Below are positions 8,485-21,238 of a DNA stretch of 64,000 bases, piece after piece; positions within the stretch are counted from its first letter, which is position 1, and each line of letters starts with the position of its first letter. Source of the stretch: Streptococcus suis (lineage in GTDB: Bacteria; Bacillota; Bacilli; Lactobacillales; Streptococcaceae). The DNA is taken from NCBI GenBank assembly GCA_002831545.1, contig CP025095.1, positions 2,232,001 to 2,296,000 of the forward strand, read 5' to 3'. The notes under the pieces were generated by a model, which had not been told where the DNA came from, ran no database searches, and saw only the letters and a list, made by a program, of their open reading frames with translations. Both the position numbers and the translations under genes were made by a program.

Positions 8485-11310
8485 TTATTTCAACTTCATT
8501 TTCAAATATTGTCCTGTAAAGCTGGCTGGGTTATCCGCCACTTCTTCTGGCGTTCCTGTCGCGACAACGGTACCGCCACCTACACCGCCTTCTGGCCCCA
8601 TGTCGATAATGTGGTCGGCTGTCTTGATAACATCCAGATTGTGCTCGATGACCAGCACGGTATTGCCATCATCAACAAAGCGAGCCAAGACCTTGAGCAA
8701 CTGGGCAATGTCCTCCGTATGCAGACCTGTCGTTGGTTCGTCCAAGATATACAAGGATTTACCAGTTGACCGCTTGTGGAGTTCCGAAGCCAACTTCATC
8801 CGCTGGGCTTCCCCTCCTGATAGGGTCGTTGCTGGCTGACCTAGAGTAACGTAGCCCAAGCCCACATCTTGAATGGTGCGAAGTTTCCGCTCAATTTTTG
8901 GAATATGCTTGAAGAATTCGACCGCATCATTGACTGTCATATCAAGGACTTGGGCGATATTTTTCTCCTTGTAATGTACTTCCAAGGTTTCAGAATTGTA
9001 ACGGTGTCCATGACAGACTTCACAAGGTACAAAGACATCTGGCAGGAAGTGCATTTCAATCTTGATGATACCATCACCAGAACAAGCCTCACACCGTCCA
9101 CCTTTGACGTTAAAGGAGAACCGTCCTTTCTTGTAGCCACGGATTTTGGCTTCATTAGTCTGGGCAAAGAGGTCACGAATATCGTCAAAGACACCTGTGT
9201 AGGTAGCTGGGTTGGAACGCGGTGTTCGTCCAATCGGGCTTTGGTCAATGTCAATCAGGCGGTCCAAGTGTTCAATTCCTGAAATGGATTTGAACTTGCC
9301 TGGCTTGTCCGAATTGCGATTGAGTTTCTGAGCAATAGCTTTTTTCAGAATGGAATTGACCAGGGTTGACTTACCAGAGCCAGACACCCCTGTCACCGCC
9401 ACAAATTTTCCGAGTGGGAAACGAACAGTCACATCTTGCAGGTTGTTTTCCTTGGCACCGGTCACCTCTAAGAATCGACCATTTCCAACACGACGGTCTA
9501 GAGGTACAGGAATTTCACGTTTGCCAGACAGGTACTGGCCTGTAATGGATTTTTTATTTTTAGCTACTTGGGCAGGCGTTCCAGAGGCCACGATTTCTCC
9601 GCCAAACACACCCGCACCTGGACCAATGTCAATCAACCAGTCCGCCTCACGCATGGTGTCCTCATCATGCTCCACTACAATCAAAGTATTACCCAAGTCC
9701 CGCATTTTCTTAAGACTAGCAATCAGGCGGTCATTGTCCCGCTGGTGCAGACCAATCGATGGCTCATCCAAGATGTAAAGAACACCAGACAGGTTAGAGC
9801 CAATCTGAGTCGCCAGACGAATCCGCTGGCTTTCACCACCAGAAAGCGTCCCCGCTGCTCGTGAAAGGGTCAGGTAGTTAAGACCCACATTATTAAGGAA
9901 GGACAGGCGATCCTTGATTTCCTTGACAATGGGCGTCGCAATCGTCGCTTCATTTTCAGACAAGGTCAGATGTTCAATGACTTGCAAATGATCCGCCACG
10001 GACAAGTCTGATAATTGTCCGATATGCAGTCCCTTTTCGCCACCAACTTTGACAGACAGGGCTTGGTCATTGAGGCGATAGCCGTGGCAAGTTCCACAGG
10101 TCAGCTCATTCATGTAAGTCTTCATAACCGTCCGCGTATAGTCACTATTGGTTTCACGGTAGCGACGGTTAATGTTGGTAATCAAACCTTCAAATGGAAT
10201 GTCAATATCACGCACCCCACCGAATTCATTTTCATAATGGAAATGAAATTCTTTGCCGTCCGAGCCGTTGAAAATCAGGTTCTTCTCCTCTTCCGTCAAT
10301 TCCTCAAAAGGCTTATCCATGTCCACACCAAAGTGGTTCATGGCCTGCTCCAACATCTGAGGATAGTAGTTGGATGAGATTGGATTCCAAGGAGCCAAGG
10401 CACCCTCACGCAAGGTCTTGCTGGCATCTGGGACAATCAAATCCGTATCCACTTCCAGCTTCATCCCCAAACCGTCACAATCGCTACAAGACCCAAAAGG
10501 CGCATTGAAAGAGAAAAGACGAGGCTCCAACTCTGGTACCGTAAAACCACAAACTGGGCAGGCATAGTACTCAGAGAAAAGCATTTCCTTCTCGTCCATG
10601 GTGTCGATGATGACATAGCCGTCCGCAATCCGCAGGGCCGCCTCAATGGAGTCAAAAAGCCGCGAACGAATGCCCTCTTTGATGACAATCCGATCGACCA
10701 CGACCTCAATGTTGTGAGCCTTGCTCTTGGACAATTCTGGTACTTCCGATACATCATAGACATCACCATTGACCCGCACCCGAACGTAGCCGTCCTTCTG
10801 GATTTTCTCAAAAATAGTCTTGTGTTGCCCCTTTTTCTTCCGAACAATCGGAGCTAGAATCTGCAAACGCTGGCGCTCTGGCAATTCCAAGACCTCATCA
10901 ACGATTTGTTCCACCGAAGAAGCCGCAATCGCTCCGTGGCCATTGATACAGTAAGGCACCCCAACTCGAGCATAGAGCAAACGGAGATAATCATTGATTT
11001 CCGTCGCTGTACCGACTGTCGAACGCGGATTCCGCGACGTCGTTTTTTGGTCGATGGAAATAGCAGGGCTGAGACCCTCTATGGAATCCACATCTGGCTT
11101 GTCCATGTTGCCCAAGAACTGACGAGCATAGGCAGACAAGGACTCTACGTAGCGCCGTTGGCCTTCGGCATACAGAGTATCAAAAGCCAAACTCGACTTA
11201 CCAGACCCCGACAACCCAGTCACCACCACCAGCTTCTCACGCGGAATGGTCACATCAATATTTTTTAAATTATGGGCACGCGCCCCATGAATCACAATAT
11301 TTTCTTGCAT
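8485..11310 (-). CDS. uvrA: UvrABC excinuclease subunit A
   Basis: A complete 941-residue UvrA. Two ABC ATPase halves are visible: Walker [15 protein letters not shown] (near 31-38) and [14 protein letters not shown] (near 640), signature motifs [12 protein letters not shown] and [12 protein letters not shown], and zinc-finger cysteines (CPVCGF...[12 protein letters not shown]...CEVC). It scans DNA for bulky lesions with UvrB. The ATG follows a repeat end reading CTTTGTATCTTAAACT, in which I see no Shine-Dalgarno; a 64-codon ORF inside the repeat ends three bases before the start codon. This may matter for expression. Confidence 0.97.
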   Translation of the reverse strand: MQENIVIHGARAHNLKNIDVTIPREKLVVVTGLSGSGKSSLAFDTLYAEGQRRYVESLSAYARQFLGNMDKPDVDSIEGLSPAISIDQKTTSRNPRSTVGTATEINDYLRLLYARVGVPYCINGHGAIAASSVEQIVDEVLELPERQRLQILAPIVRKKKGQHKTIFEKIQKDGYVRVRVNGDVYDVSEVPELSKSKAHNIEVVVDRIVIKEGIRSRLFDSIEAALRIADGYVIIDTMDEKEMLFSEYYACPVCGFTVPELEPRLFSFNAPFGSCSDCDGLGMKLEVDTDLIVPDASKTLREGALAPWNPISSNYYPQMLEQAMNHFGVDMDKPFEELTEEEKNLIFNGSDGKEFHFHYENEFGGVRDIDIPFEGLITNINRRYRETNSDYTRTVMKTYMNELTCGTCHGYRLNDQALSVKVGGEKGLHIGQLSDLSVADHLQVIEHLTLSENEATIATPIVKEIKDRLSFLNNVGLNYLTLSRAAGTLSGGESQRIRLATQIGSNLSGVLYILDEPSIGLHQRDNDRLIASLKKMRDLGNTLIVVEHDEDTMREADWLIDIGPGAGVFGGEIVASGTPAQVAKNKKSITGQYLSGKREIPVPLDRRVGNGRFLEVTGAKENNLQDVTVRFPLGKFVAVTGVSGSGKSTLVNSILKKAIAQKLNRNSDKPGKFKSISGIEHLDRLIDIDQSPIGRTPRSNPATYTGVFDDIRDLFAQTNEAKIRGYKKGRFSFNVKGGRCEACSGDGIIKIEMHFLPDVFVPCEVCHGHRYNSETLEVHYKEKNIAQVLDMTVNDAVEFFKHIPKIERKLRTIQDVGLGYVTLGQPATTLSGGEAQRMKLASELHKRSTGKSLYILDEPTTGLHTEDIAQLLKVLARFVDDGNTVLVIEHNLDVIKTADHIIDMGPEGGVGGGTVVATGTPEEVADNPASFTGQYLKMKLK

Positions 11311-11314
11311 AGTT

Positions 11315-11968
11315 TAAGATACAAAGGGCGTCAAATGCACAGTCAAAATAGGCGGTAAGTCCGAAATCTGTGATTTCGAAGACGCACCCCCGTCAAGACA
11401 ACTAGTGCTTTCACAGGTCGAAAACCGAAGAAAGCACAGATGTCTACGACGCAGAAGCCAGTTCCACATGCTTAAACATGAAGAAACCAGCAATTTTTGA
11501 CACTGCATTTAGCCCGTGTTCAATTCCTTTCTAAAGATACAGAGCCCGTAAAACGTAAGGTGAAAATAGGCGGTAAGTCCGAAATCTGTGATTTCGAAGA
11601 CGCACCCCCGTCAAGACAACTAGTGCTTTCACAGGTTGAAAACCGAAGAAAGTACAGATGTCTACGACGCAGAAGCCAGTTCCACATGCTTAAACATGAA
11701 GAAACCAGCAATTTTTCACACAGCGTTTAGCCCGTGTTCAATTCCTTTCTAAAGATACAGAGCCCGTAAAACGCAAGGTGAAAATAGGCGGTAAGTCCGA
11801 AATCTGTGATTTCGAAGACGCACCCCCGTCAAGACAACTAGTGCTTTCACAGGTCGAAAACCGAAGAAAGCACAGATGTCTACGACGCAGAAGCCTGTTC
11901 TCCATGTTTGAACACGAAGAAGCATCACTTTTTCACACAGCGTTTAGGGCGTGTTCAATTCCTTTCTA
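11315..11968. repeat. Three tandem copies of a 218-bp intergenic element
   Basis: Copies begin at 11315, 11533 and 11751, exactly 218 bases apart, and differ at only a few positions. Each starts with AAGATACA, has the inner hairpin GAAATCTGTGATTTCGAAG, and ends with a (G)TTTAG-CCGTGTTCAATTCCTTTCT block. The two ends are imperfect inverted copies of each other (CGTCAAATGC and GCATTTAG...CG). The minus strand of each unit is open for about 63 codons, but I judge this as secondary. The same ends flank shorter elements at 38295 and 39950. Confidence 0.9.
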
Positions 11969-12165
11969 GATATAAGTGCGTTCACAAGATAACTGGTGAC
12001 GGTCAATTAACTCCGCGTCACCAGACGAAACTGCCTATGGGCAATTTCTATATCTTGTATTAACTCGATTTTCAAAAAATATCGTTTTGAAAATCTCACG
12101 TTAAGAAAACCCTATAAAACTTGACGCTTTTAGCACGCATTCGAATCCTTTCTTAAGAGGCTATA
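11969..12165. repeat. Divergent fourth member of the same intergenic repeat family
   Basis: It follows the third 218-bp copy directly. It starts GATATAAGTGCGTTC and ends TTTTAGCACGCATTCGAATCCTTTCTT, the same end design, but has a different interior containing a GGTGACGG...CGCGTCACC hairpin and a TTTTCAAAA...TTTTGAAAA hairpin. Confidence 0.6.
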
Positions 12166-12274
12166 AGCTATGGTATACGGAACAAGGAAAAATCCGTACA
12201 ACTAATTCGCTTAAATGTCTACATATTATATCACATTTCTATATAAAACCTTTCCGAAACTGCACATTTTTTGG

Positions 12275-12300
12275 TATAATAGAGGTTGCGTTAACGCAAC
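12275..12300 (+). promoter_or_regulatory. corA promoter -10 and 16-bp perfect palindrome
   Basis: TATAAT at 12275-12280 is followed within five bases by GTTGCGTTAACGCAAC (12285-12300), identical to its own reverse complement. The position just after the transcription start suits either an operator or a 5' RNA hairpin. Confidence 0.6.
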
Positions 12301-12323
12301 AAAGATAAAAGGAGGGCAAAGAT

Positions 12324-13268
12324 ATGAAACAAATTTTTCTATCAACCATGACTGATTTAGAAGAAATTCAAACCTTTGAACCAGGGGCTTGGATTAATTT
12401 GGTCAACCCCTCCCAGAGCGAGTCTATGGAAGTTGCTGAGCACTATAAAATTGACATCGCTGACCTGCGAGCACCACTCGATGCAGAAGAATCCTCTCGT
12501 ATCACTGTCGAAGATGACTATACGCTCATCCTGGTCGACGTCCCAATTCTTGAAGAACGAAACAACAAGACATATTATATTACTATTCCTTTGGGAATTA
12601 TTCTAACAGATGATGCGATTATCACGACTTGTTTGGAACCATTGCCACTGTTTGAGCAGTTTATCCATCGTCGTCTACGGAATTTCTTCACTTTCATGAA
12701 GTCTCGTTTCGTTTTCCAAATTCTCTACCGAAATGCTCAACTCTACTTATCAGCCCTACGGACCATTGACAGAAAGAGCGAAGAGATTGAGAAGCAACTC
12801 CATGAGGCCACTCGAAATGAAGAATTAATTGTACTCATGGAATTGGAAAAAACCATCGTCTACTTCAAGGCTTCCCTCAAAACCAACGAACGCTTGGTTA
12901 AGAAATTAGCTTCTTCTTCACGTTTACTTCGAAAATACGAAGAGGACGAAGATTTGCTGGAAGATACCTTGGTCGAGACCCAACAGGCCATTGAGATGGC
13001 AGATATCTATGGTTCTATTTTGAACTCTATGACACACGCCTTCGCATCTATCATTTCCAACAACCAGAATACCATCATGAAAACCTTGGCATTAGTGACA
13101 ATCGTTCTCTCTATCCCAACCATGGTCTTCTCTGCATACGGTATGAACTTTAAGGACAACATCATTCCTTTTAACGATATTCCCTATGCTTTTTGGTGGA
13201 TCATCCTCTTCGCATTTGCAATCAGCCTATCACTCACCTTCTACTTCATCCGTAAGAGATGGTTTTAA
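12324..13268 (+). CDS. corA: CorA family divalent metal transporter
   Basis: A 314-residue CorA-type channel. A long cytosolic N-terminal alpha/beta domain and a coiled stalk (residues about 140-240) precede two C-terminal membrane helices. The family signature YGMNF sits at the end of the first helix (about residue 274), and the second helix ends with a basic KRWF tail. It forms pentamers that take up Mg2+ (or Co2+/Ni2+). The ATG has AAAGGAGG upstream. A 16-bp palindrome lies in the leader. The DUF1129 gene follows after 15 bases, so they form an operon ending at 13943-13979. Confidence 0.95.
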   Translation: MKQIFLSTMTDLEEIQTFEPGAWINLVNPSQSESMEVAEHYKIDIADLRAPLDAEESSRITVEDDYTLILVDVPILEERNNKTYYITIPLGIILTDDAIITTCLEPLPLFEQFIHRRLRNFFTFMKSRFVFQILYRNAQLYLSALRTIDRKSEEIEKQLHEATRNEELIVLMELEKTIVYFKASLKTNERLVKKLASSSRLLRKYEEDEDLLEDTLVETQQAIEMADIYGSILNSMTHAFASIISNNQNTIMKTLALVTIVLSIPTMVFSAYGMNFKDNIIPFNDIPYAFWWIILFAFAISLSLTFYFIRKRWF

Positions 13269-13283
13269 CCTAAGGAGATTAAC

Positions 13284-13940
13284 ATGTCATTTACAGAAAT
13301 CAACGGATTAACAAAAAAGAACCAAGAATTTATCCATATTGCGACCAACCAACTGATTAAAGATGGAAAGTCTGATAGCGAAATCAAAGAACTCTTGGAA
13401 GAAATTTTACCAACTATCATTGAAAAGCAAAAAACTGGCGTGACTGCCCGCAATCTCTATGGAGCACCAAGTGAGTGGGCTGCTAGTAAGACAATTTCTG
13501 AACAGGAAAAGAAAGACCATGTGGAATACAATGAAAATCCATGGTTGATGTGGCTCGATTCCAGTCTTTTCATGCTTGCAATTATTGCTGGTATCAATGG
13601 TTTGATGAATCTTTTTGGTCAAGGTGCCCAATATGGCTTGCTCACACTATTAGTCATTGGTTTTGGTGTCGGCGCTGGTATGTACTTTATGTATCACTTT
13701 GTTTACAGAGAACAAATTAAAACTGGGCAACGTCCTAAATTGCTGAAAGCTATCGCTTTTCTCGGACTTGCTACTCTGGCTTGGTCAGTCGTTTTCATTC
13801 TGGCAGCACTGATTCCGGCCGCATTTAACCCAGTTCTCCCTCCGCTTGTTACTATTCTTATCGGAGCTGCTGCTTTCGGTGCACGCTACCTCTTGAAAAA
13901 GAAATATAACATTCGCAATGCCATGTCCCCAGTTCAATAA
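13284..13940 (+). CDS. DUF1129 family membrane protein
   Basis: A 218-residue protein with a helical N-terminal half (TEINGLTKKNQEFIHIATNQ and on) and four hydrophobic segments from about residue 88 onward (SSLFMLAIIAGINGLM, LLTLLVIGFGVGAGMY, AIAFLGLATLAWSVVFI, LPPLVTILIGAAAFGARYLL). This is the layout of DUF1129/YoaI-like proteins found beside corA in streptococci. Function is unknown. AAGGAG precedes the ATG; it shares its transcript with corA. Confidence 0.85.
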   Translation: MSFTEINGLTKKNQEFIHIATNQLIKDGKSDSEIKELLEEILPTIIEKQKTGVTARNLYGAPSEWAASKTISEQEKKDHVEYNENPWLMWLDSSLFMLAIIAGINGLMNLFGQGAQYGLLTLLVIGFGVGAGMYFMYHFVYREQIKTGQRPKLLKAIAFLGLATLAWSVVFILAALIPAAFNPVLPPLVTILIGAAAFGARYLLKKKYNIRNAMSPVQ

Positions 13941-13942
13941 TA

Positions 13943-13979
13943 AAACAAAGCGATTGGAATATTCCAGTCGCTTTTGTTT
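13943..13979 (+). terminator. Terminator of the corA operon
   Basis: Stem AAAGCGATTGGAA/TTCCAGTCGCTTT with TTTTGTTTA afterwards, directly after the DUF1129 stop codon. Confidence 0.9.
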
Positions 13980-14044
13980 ATCTATACAGTTCAGCTATCA
14001 AATCACCCAAGAACTTTATCCGCTGTCACTTGTCTATGTAATCT

Positions 14045-14383
14045 GCGGAAACAGTCTATCCCCAGACTGTGCCTCGCTTTCTAACTTCTTGGCTCGGGTT
14101 GAAACAGTCCATTCAAGGACTTAATTCGCTTTCTTAATTTCGAGTTCATGAAAAAATGGTCCACTCTCGCCGTTGCGCCTTTCCAGTTTCTAGGGCGCAA
14201 GAAAAATGGTCCATACTGTTATTGCGCTTTTCCCATTTCTAGAGCGCAAGCTAAAAAGACCCATCAGGGTCTTGATTCGCCTTCTAATTTCCGAGCTCAT
14301 GAAAAAACAGTCCATTCAAGGACTGTAATTCGCTTTCGTATTTTCATGCTCATGAAAAAATGACCCGTTGGGGTCATTTTTTT
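14045..14383. repeat. Degenerate tandem array, about seven ~51-bp units, ending in the rpsR terminator
   Basis: Units begin near 14045, 14099, 14149, 14200, 14250, 14301 and 14354. Each has an A-rich start, a short hairpin of the type GTCC-ATTCAA-GGAC or GACCC-ATCA-GGGTC, then (T)TCGC-TTTC-TAATTTC and a G-GCTCATG boundary. Hairpins vary in sequence but keep pairing in several units. The last unit, truncated, is the terminator of rpsR. No gene is visible in this interval. Confidence 0.75.
14355..14383 (-). terminator. rpsF-ssb-rpsR operon terminator
   Basis: On the minus strand ATGACCCCAACGGGTCAT is followed by six T; it overlaps the rpsR stop codon region and is also the last unit of the tandem array. 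Confidence 0.9.
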
Positions 14384-14621
14384 AATCTTCGTTTACGAAT
14401 GGTAAAAGAGCCATAACGCGAGCACGTTTGATAGCTGTTGTTACTTTACGTTGGTTTTTAGCTGAAGTTCCAGTTACACGGCGTGGAAGGATTTTTCCAC
14501 GTTCAGAAATGAAACGGCTAAGAAGCTCAGTATCTTTGTAATCAACATATTCAATTTTGTTAGCTGCGATATAGTCAACTTTTTTACGGCGTTTGAAACC
14601 GCCACGACGTTGTTGAGCCAT
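14382..14621 (-). CDS. rpsR: 30S ribosomal protein S18
   Basis: A 79-residue S18 with the standard basic N-terminus ([20 protein letters not shown]) and the conserved block [20 protein letters not shown]. It binds S6 in the 30S platform. It is the third gene of rpsF-ssb-rpsR, 32 bases after ssb, with AAGGAGA before the ATG. Confidence 0.98.
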   Translation of the reverse strand: MAQQRRGGFKRRKKVDYIAANKIEYVDYKDTELLSRFISERGKILPRRVTGTSAKNQRKVTTAIKRARVMALLPFVNED

Positions 14622-14653
14622 GTGTGTTCTCCTTTATATTATTAATTTTTGAC

Positions 14654-15148
14654 CTAGAATGGTAGGTCATCGTCTGATATGTCCATTGGATTGCTTGCTC
14701 CAAATGGACTTTCTTCTCGAGCGAAGTTTGGTGTAGATTGTGCAGGCGCTTGATAAGGCGAGTTATAGTCATTTCCTCCAGCAAACGAGTTGCCAGCCGA
14801 ATAGCCTCCACCTTGACCTTCACGGGCAGTACGGCTTTCCAAGAGTTGGAAACTTTCTGCAACTACCTCAGTAACGTAGACACGTTGCCCTTGCTGATTG
14901 TCATAGCTACGTGTCTGGATACGACCTGTAACACCAATCAGAGCACCTTTCTTAGCCCAATTCGCCAAATTCTCAGCTTGTTGACGCCAAATGACTACGT
15001 TGATAAAGTCCGCTTCACGCTCACCGTTTTGATTTTTAAAATTGCGGTTAACCGCCAAAGTAAAAGTCGCAACAGCTTGATTAGACGGAGTATAACGAAG
15101 TTCTGCATCACGGGTCATACGACCAACCAATACTACATTATTTATCAT
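14654..15148 (-). CDS. ssb: Single-stranded DNA-binding protein
   Basis: A 164-residue SSB: OB-fold N-terminal domain starting [20 protein letters not shown], a Gly/Ser/Gln-rich linker (residues 110-150), and the acidic protein-interaction tail ending DISDDDLPF. It coats ssDNA in replication, repair and competence. It sits between rpsF and rpsR in the conserved firmicute order. Confidence 0.98.
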   Translation of the reverse strand: MINNVVLVGRMTRDAELRYTPSNQAVATFTLAVNRNFKNQNGEREADFINVVIWRQQAENLANWAKKGALIGVTGRIQTRSYDNQQGQRVYVTEVVAESFQLLESRTAREGQGGGYSAGNSFAGGNDYNSPYQAPAQSTPNFAREESPFGASNPMDISDDDLPF

Positions 15149-15159
15149 AATCTACCTTC

Positions 15160-15450
15160 TTACGCGTCAAGTTTGACAATCATGTGACGAAGAATGTCGC
15201 CGTTGATTTTTGACAAACGGTCAAACTCTTTAAGAGCTTCATCGTTGTTAGCTTCAACGTTAACGATGTGGTACAAACCTTCGCGGAAATCTTTGATTTC
15301 GTATGCAAGGCGACGTTTTTCCCATGCTTTTGATTCAACGATAGTTGCACCGTTGTCAGTCAAGATAGAGTCAAAGCGTGCTACCAAAGCGTTTTTAGCT
15401 TCTTCTTCAATGTTTGGACGAATAATATAAAGAATTTCGTATTTAGCCAT
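15160..15450 (-). CDS. rpsF: 30S ribosomal protein S6
   Basis: A 96-residue S6 with conserved motifs [34 protein letters not shown] and [11 protein letters not shown]. It leads the operon. The mRNA leader (15451-15530) folds into two hairpins, one of which fits the place where S6:S18 binds its own leader in Firmicutes. Confidence 0.98.
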   Translation of the reverse strand: MAKYEILYIIRPNIEEEAKNALVARFDSILTDNGATIVESKAWEKRRLAYEIKDFREGLYHIVNVEANNDEALKEFDRLSKINGDILRHMIVKLDA

Positions 15451-15477
15451 TGATATGTTCCTCCTTTTGGTCTAATG

Positions 15478-15498
15478 ACTCATGGTCTAGCCACGAGT
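15478..15498 (-). promoter_or_regulatory. Candidate S6:S18-binding leader hairpin
   Basis: On the minus strand ACTCGTGG-CTAGA-CCATGAGT forms an eight-pair stem between the promoter and the rpsF ribosome site; a second hairpin GTGAG-TATCC-CTCAC lies just upstream. Autoregulatory S6:S18 leader RNAs are known from this operon in Firmicutes; the match here is by position and pairing, not by alignment. Confidence 0.5.
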
Positions 15499-15523
15499 AA
15501 GTGAGGGATACTCACAGAAAATA

Positions 15524-15551
15524 ATTATACCATAATATAGAAAATGTGCAA
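15524..15551 (-). promoter_or_regulatory. rpsF operon promoter
   Basis: On the minus strand TTGCAC (15546-15551) and TATAAT (15524-15529) are 16 bases apart, about 75 bases before the rpsF start. Confidence 0.8.
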
Positions 15552-15581
15552 GTGAAAACAGTTTGCCGAAAACATTTTCAC

Positions 15582-15613
15582 AAAAAATAAAGACTGCCCA
15601 AACAAAGGGCAGC
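15582..15613 (-). terminator. lplA terminator
   Basis: On the minus strand GGCTGCCC-TTTGTTT-GGGCAGTC is followed by TTTATTTTTTG, nine bases past the lplA stop. Confidence 0.88.
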
Positions 15614-15621
15614 CCTATGGA

Positions 15622-16611
15622 TTAAGCTACAATCGCTTTTGCCACTTCTTCTGTCGTCATGCGTGAGAAATAGTGAGTTGTGTCAATTTCTTGCAATTTG
15701 GCAAGAACATCCGCATACTCGTAGCGAGTACCGACCAACAAGTCTTCGATGTCCGATACATCACCAATTCCGAAGAAATCTCCGTAAATCTTGATAGATT
15801 CGATGACTGATTTTTCAGCCTTGATGTAGGTTGTGATTTTACCAGCCGGGTAACGAACGCTGCGCTCCACAGTGTATTCTGGTGTTTGACCGTAGGTCCA
15901 ATCCCAAGTCGCAAACTGGCTGTCACGAATTTCTTGGATACGAGCCAAGTCATCTTCTGACAAGACATACTCGTCCATATCTGGATATTCTTGCTTCATT
16001 TGGTTGAGGATGGCGTCCTTGAACTCCAGAACGGTCATCTTCTCTGGCAATTCGTTGTTGATATTGGTCACGCGGGCACGGACTGACTTGACACCCTTGG
16101 ATTCAATCTTGTCCTTGCTAACCTTGAGGGCACTGGCTAGGACTGACATATCCACATCAAAGAGCAGGCAACCGTGGTGCATCATACGGCCTTTGGCATA
16201 GGCTTGGGCATTACCGCAGATTTTCTTGCCTTCGATTTCCAGGTCATTACGGCCGGTGAAATTGGCCTCCACACCCAGTGTTGCAAGGGTATCAATCACT
16301 GGTTTAGAGAAAGTCTTGAAGTCAAAGGCTCCCTCGTCTGCCTTGTTAGAGATAATGGTATAGTTAAGGTTGTTGAGGTCATGATAGACAGCGCCACCAC
16401 CTGACAGACGGCGAACCACATGGATGCCCTTTTCGTCTGTGAATTCCTTGTTGATTTCTTCAATAGCATTCTGGTGCTTACCGATAATGATGGCAGGCTC
16501 ATTGATCCAAAGGATAAAAATCTCGTCAATCTCTGTCAATTCCTTGAAAGCATAGGCTTCGAGGGCGATGTTATAGGCTGGGTCGTTGCTGTTGTTTACG
16601 ATGTATTTCAT
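15622..16611 (-). CDS. lplA: Lipoate-protein ligase
   Basis: A 329-residue LplA: catalytic domain with RRLSGGGAVYHDLNNLNY (the RRxxGGGxVxHD motif, about residues 66-84), GRNDLEIEGKKICGNAQ, and an accessory C-terminal domain beginning near 245. It activates lipoate with ATP and attaches it to lysines of lipoyl domains. Two such domains, on PdhC and LpdA, are encoded 20 kb away in this window. A perfect cre site lies about 40 bases before the start, so expression is probably subject to CcpA. Confidence 0.95.
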   Translation of the reverse strand: MKYIVNNSNDPAYNIALEAYAFKELTEIDEIFILWINEPAIIIGKHQNAIEEINKEFTDEKGIHVVRRLSGGGAVYHDLNNLNYTIISNKADEGAFDFKTFSKPVIDTLATLGVEANFTGRNDLEIEGKKICGNAQAYAKGRMMHHGCLLFDVDMSVLASALKVSKDKIESKGVKSVRARVTNINNELPEKMTVLEFKDAILNQMKQEYPDMDEYVLSEDDLARIQEIRDSQFATWDWTYGQTPEYTVERSVRYPAGKITTYIKAEKSVIESIKIYGDFFGIGDVSDIEDLLVGTRYEYADVLAKLQEIDTTHYFSRMTTEEVAKAIVA

Positions 16612-16648
16612 GCAAAACTCCTTTATTGTTAACTAATTTTTATTATAG

Positions 16649-16662
16649 TGGAAACGATAACA
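16649..16662. promoter_or_regulatory. cre site upstream of lplA
   Basis: TGGAAACGATAACA fits the CcpA consensus TGNAANCGNTNNCA at every position. It lies 38 bases before the lplA start codon. Confidence 0.75.
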
Positions 16663-16690
16663 AAAGACAAGCCCCAAGACTTGTCTTTCT
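16663..16690 (-). terminator. Terminator after the GH1 gene at 16694
   Basis: On the minus strand AGACAAG-TCTTGGGG-CTTGTCT followed by TTTGTT; it begins four bases past the stop codon. Confidence 0.75.
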
Positions 16691-16693
16691 ACT

Positions 16694-18747
<2,054 letters not shown>

Positions 18748-18758
18748 ACTAAACCTCC

Positions 18759-19361
18759 CTACTTAAAGTCATAAACCTTAAAATCATGTGCGGAATCAAT
18801 CAGTTTTTCAAATCTTATTTGCCCATTTTCAACAGTCAGCCGGCAAATGGCACAGTTGGGCAGGAAGACGCCTGGTGGGAAGGTGACCTCCAAAACCTGC
18901 ACCAATCCCCAAATAGCTGCACCATGACTGACCATGAGGATTGGAGCAGCTGGATCGCTTTCCGCGACAGAGAGAATCGCCTCTTTGACACGACTTCCAA
19001 CTGCTCGAATGTCCTCGCCTCCAAATGGCACCAAGAGGTCTTCGAAAGAACGAGCTCCAGGACGAGGCTTGGGAAGTAATTCTTCCTCTCTTGCTTCAAA
19101 AATCCCGAAGTTCATCTCCTTGAGTCCCTTGAGCTGTTGGTAGGGAGCATCCGTAACTAATTTTAGTGTATCAGTAGCCCTCTCTTGCGTGGAAGAATAG
19201 GCACTGGTAAAGACGATTCCCTGCTCCTTAAAATACTGACCAACGGCTTGGGCCTGAGCGATACCACGTTCTGTCAAGGGAGAATCCGACCAACCCTGCA
19301 CTCGTTTTTGCGTATTAAAGAGGGTTTCACCATGACGCATGAGATAAATCGTTTTTGTCAT
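18759..19361 (-). CDS. Histidine phosphatase (phosphoglycerate mutase-like)
   Basis: A 200-residue histidine phosphatase with LMRHGETLFNTQKRVQGWSD (His9 of RHG as phospho-acceptor), STQERATDT (second Arg), and MVSHGAAI (about residues 142-149). The glycolytic mutase has a different length and motif set; this small form probably dephosphorylates a sugar phosphate or another metabolite. It lies between two GH1 genes, nine bases after the first, suggesting a role with products of beta-glucoside metabolism. Its paralogue just downstream is broken. Confidence 0.88.
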   Translation of the reverse strand: MTKTIYLMRHGETLFNTQKRVQGWSDSPLTERGIAQAQAVGQYFKEQGIVFTSAYSSTQERATDTLKLVTDAPYQQLKGLKEMNFGIFEAREEELLPKPRPGARSFEDLLVPFGGEDIRAVGSRVKEAILSVAESDPAAPILMVSHGAAIWGLVQVLEVTFPPGVFLPNCAICRLTVENGQIRFEKLIDSAHDFKVYDFK

Positions 19362-19369
19362 AAGACCTC

Positions 19370-21194
<1,825 letters not shown>

Positions 21195-21234
21195 GAAAAA
21201 CTCCTTGGACTTAGAAGAAGTCAAGGAGTTTCTC
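21195..21234 (-). terminator. cel operon terminator
   Basis: On the minus strand GAAACTCCTTGACTT-CTTCT-AAGTCCAAGGAGTTTTTC forms a long stem right after the EIIC stop codon. Confidence 0.9.
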
Positions 21235-21238
21235 TAGT

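Noticed and set aside
11520..11711. Minus-strand open frames of about 63 codons in copies two and three of the 218-bp repeat
   Set aside because: They follow from the repeat and have no coding features; the peptide has no family. Only the first copy's frame, next to uvrA, was kept as a possible coupling frame.
11315..11968. CRISPR array
   Set aside because: Units are 218 bp with no short direct repeats and unique spacers; no cas genes nearby.
14045..14383. CRISPR array
   Set aside because: The unit is ~51 bp, but repeats are degenerate and spacer-like parts are hairpins; no cas genes.
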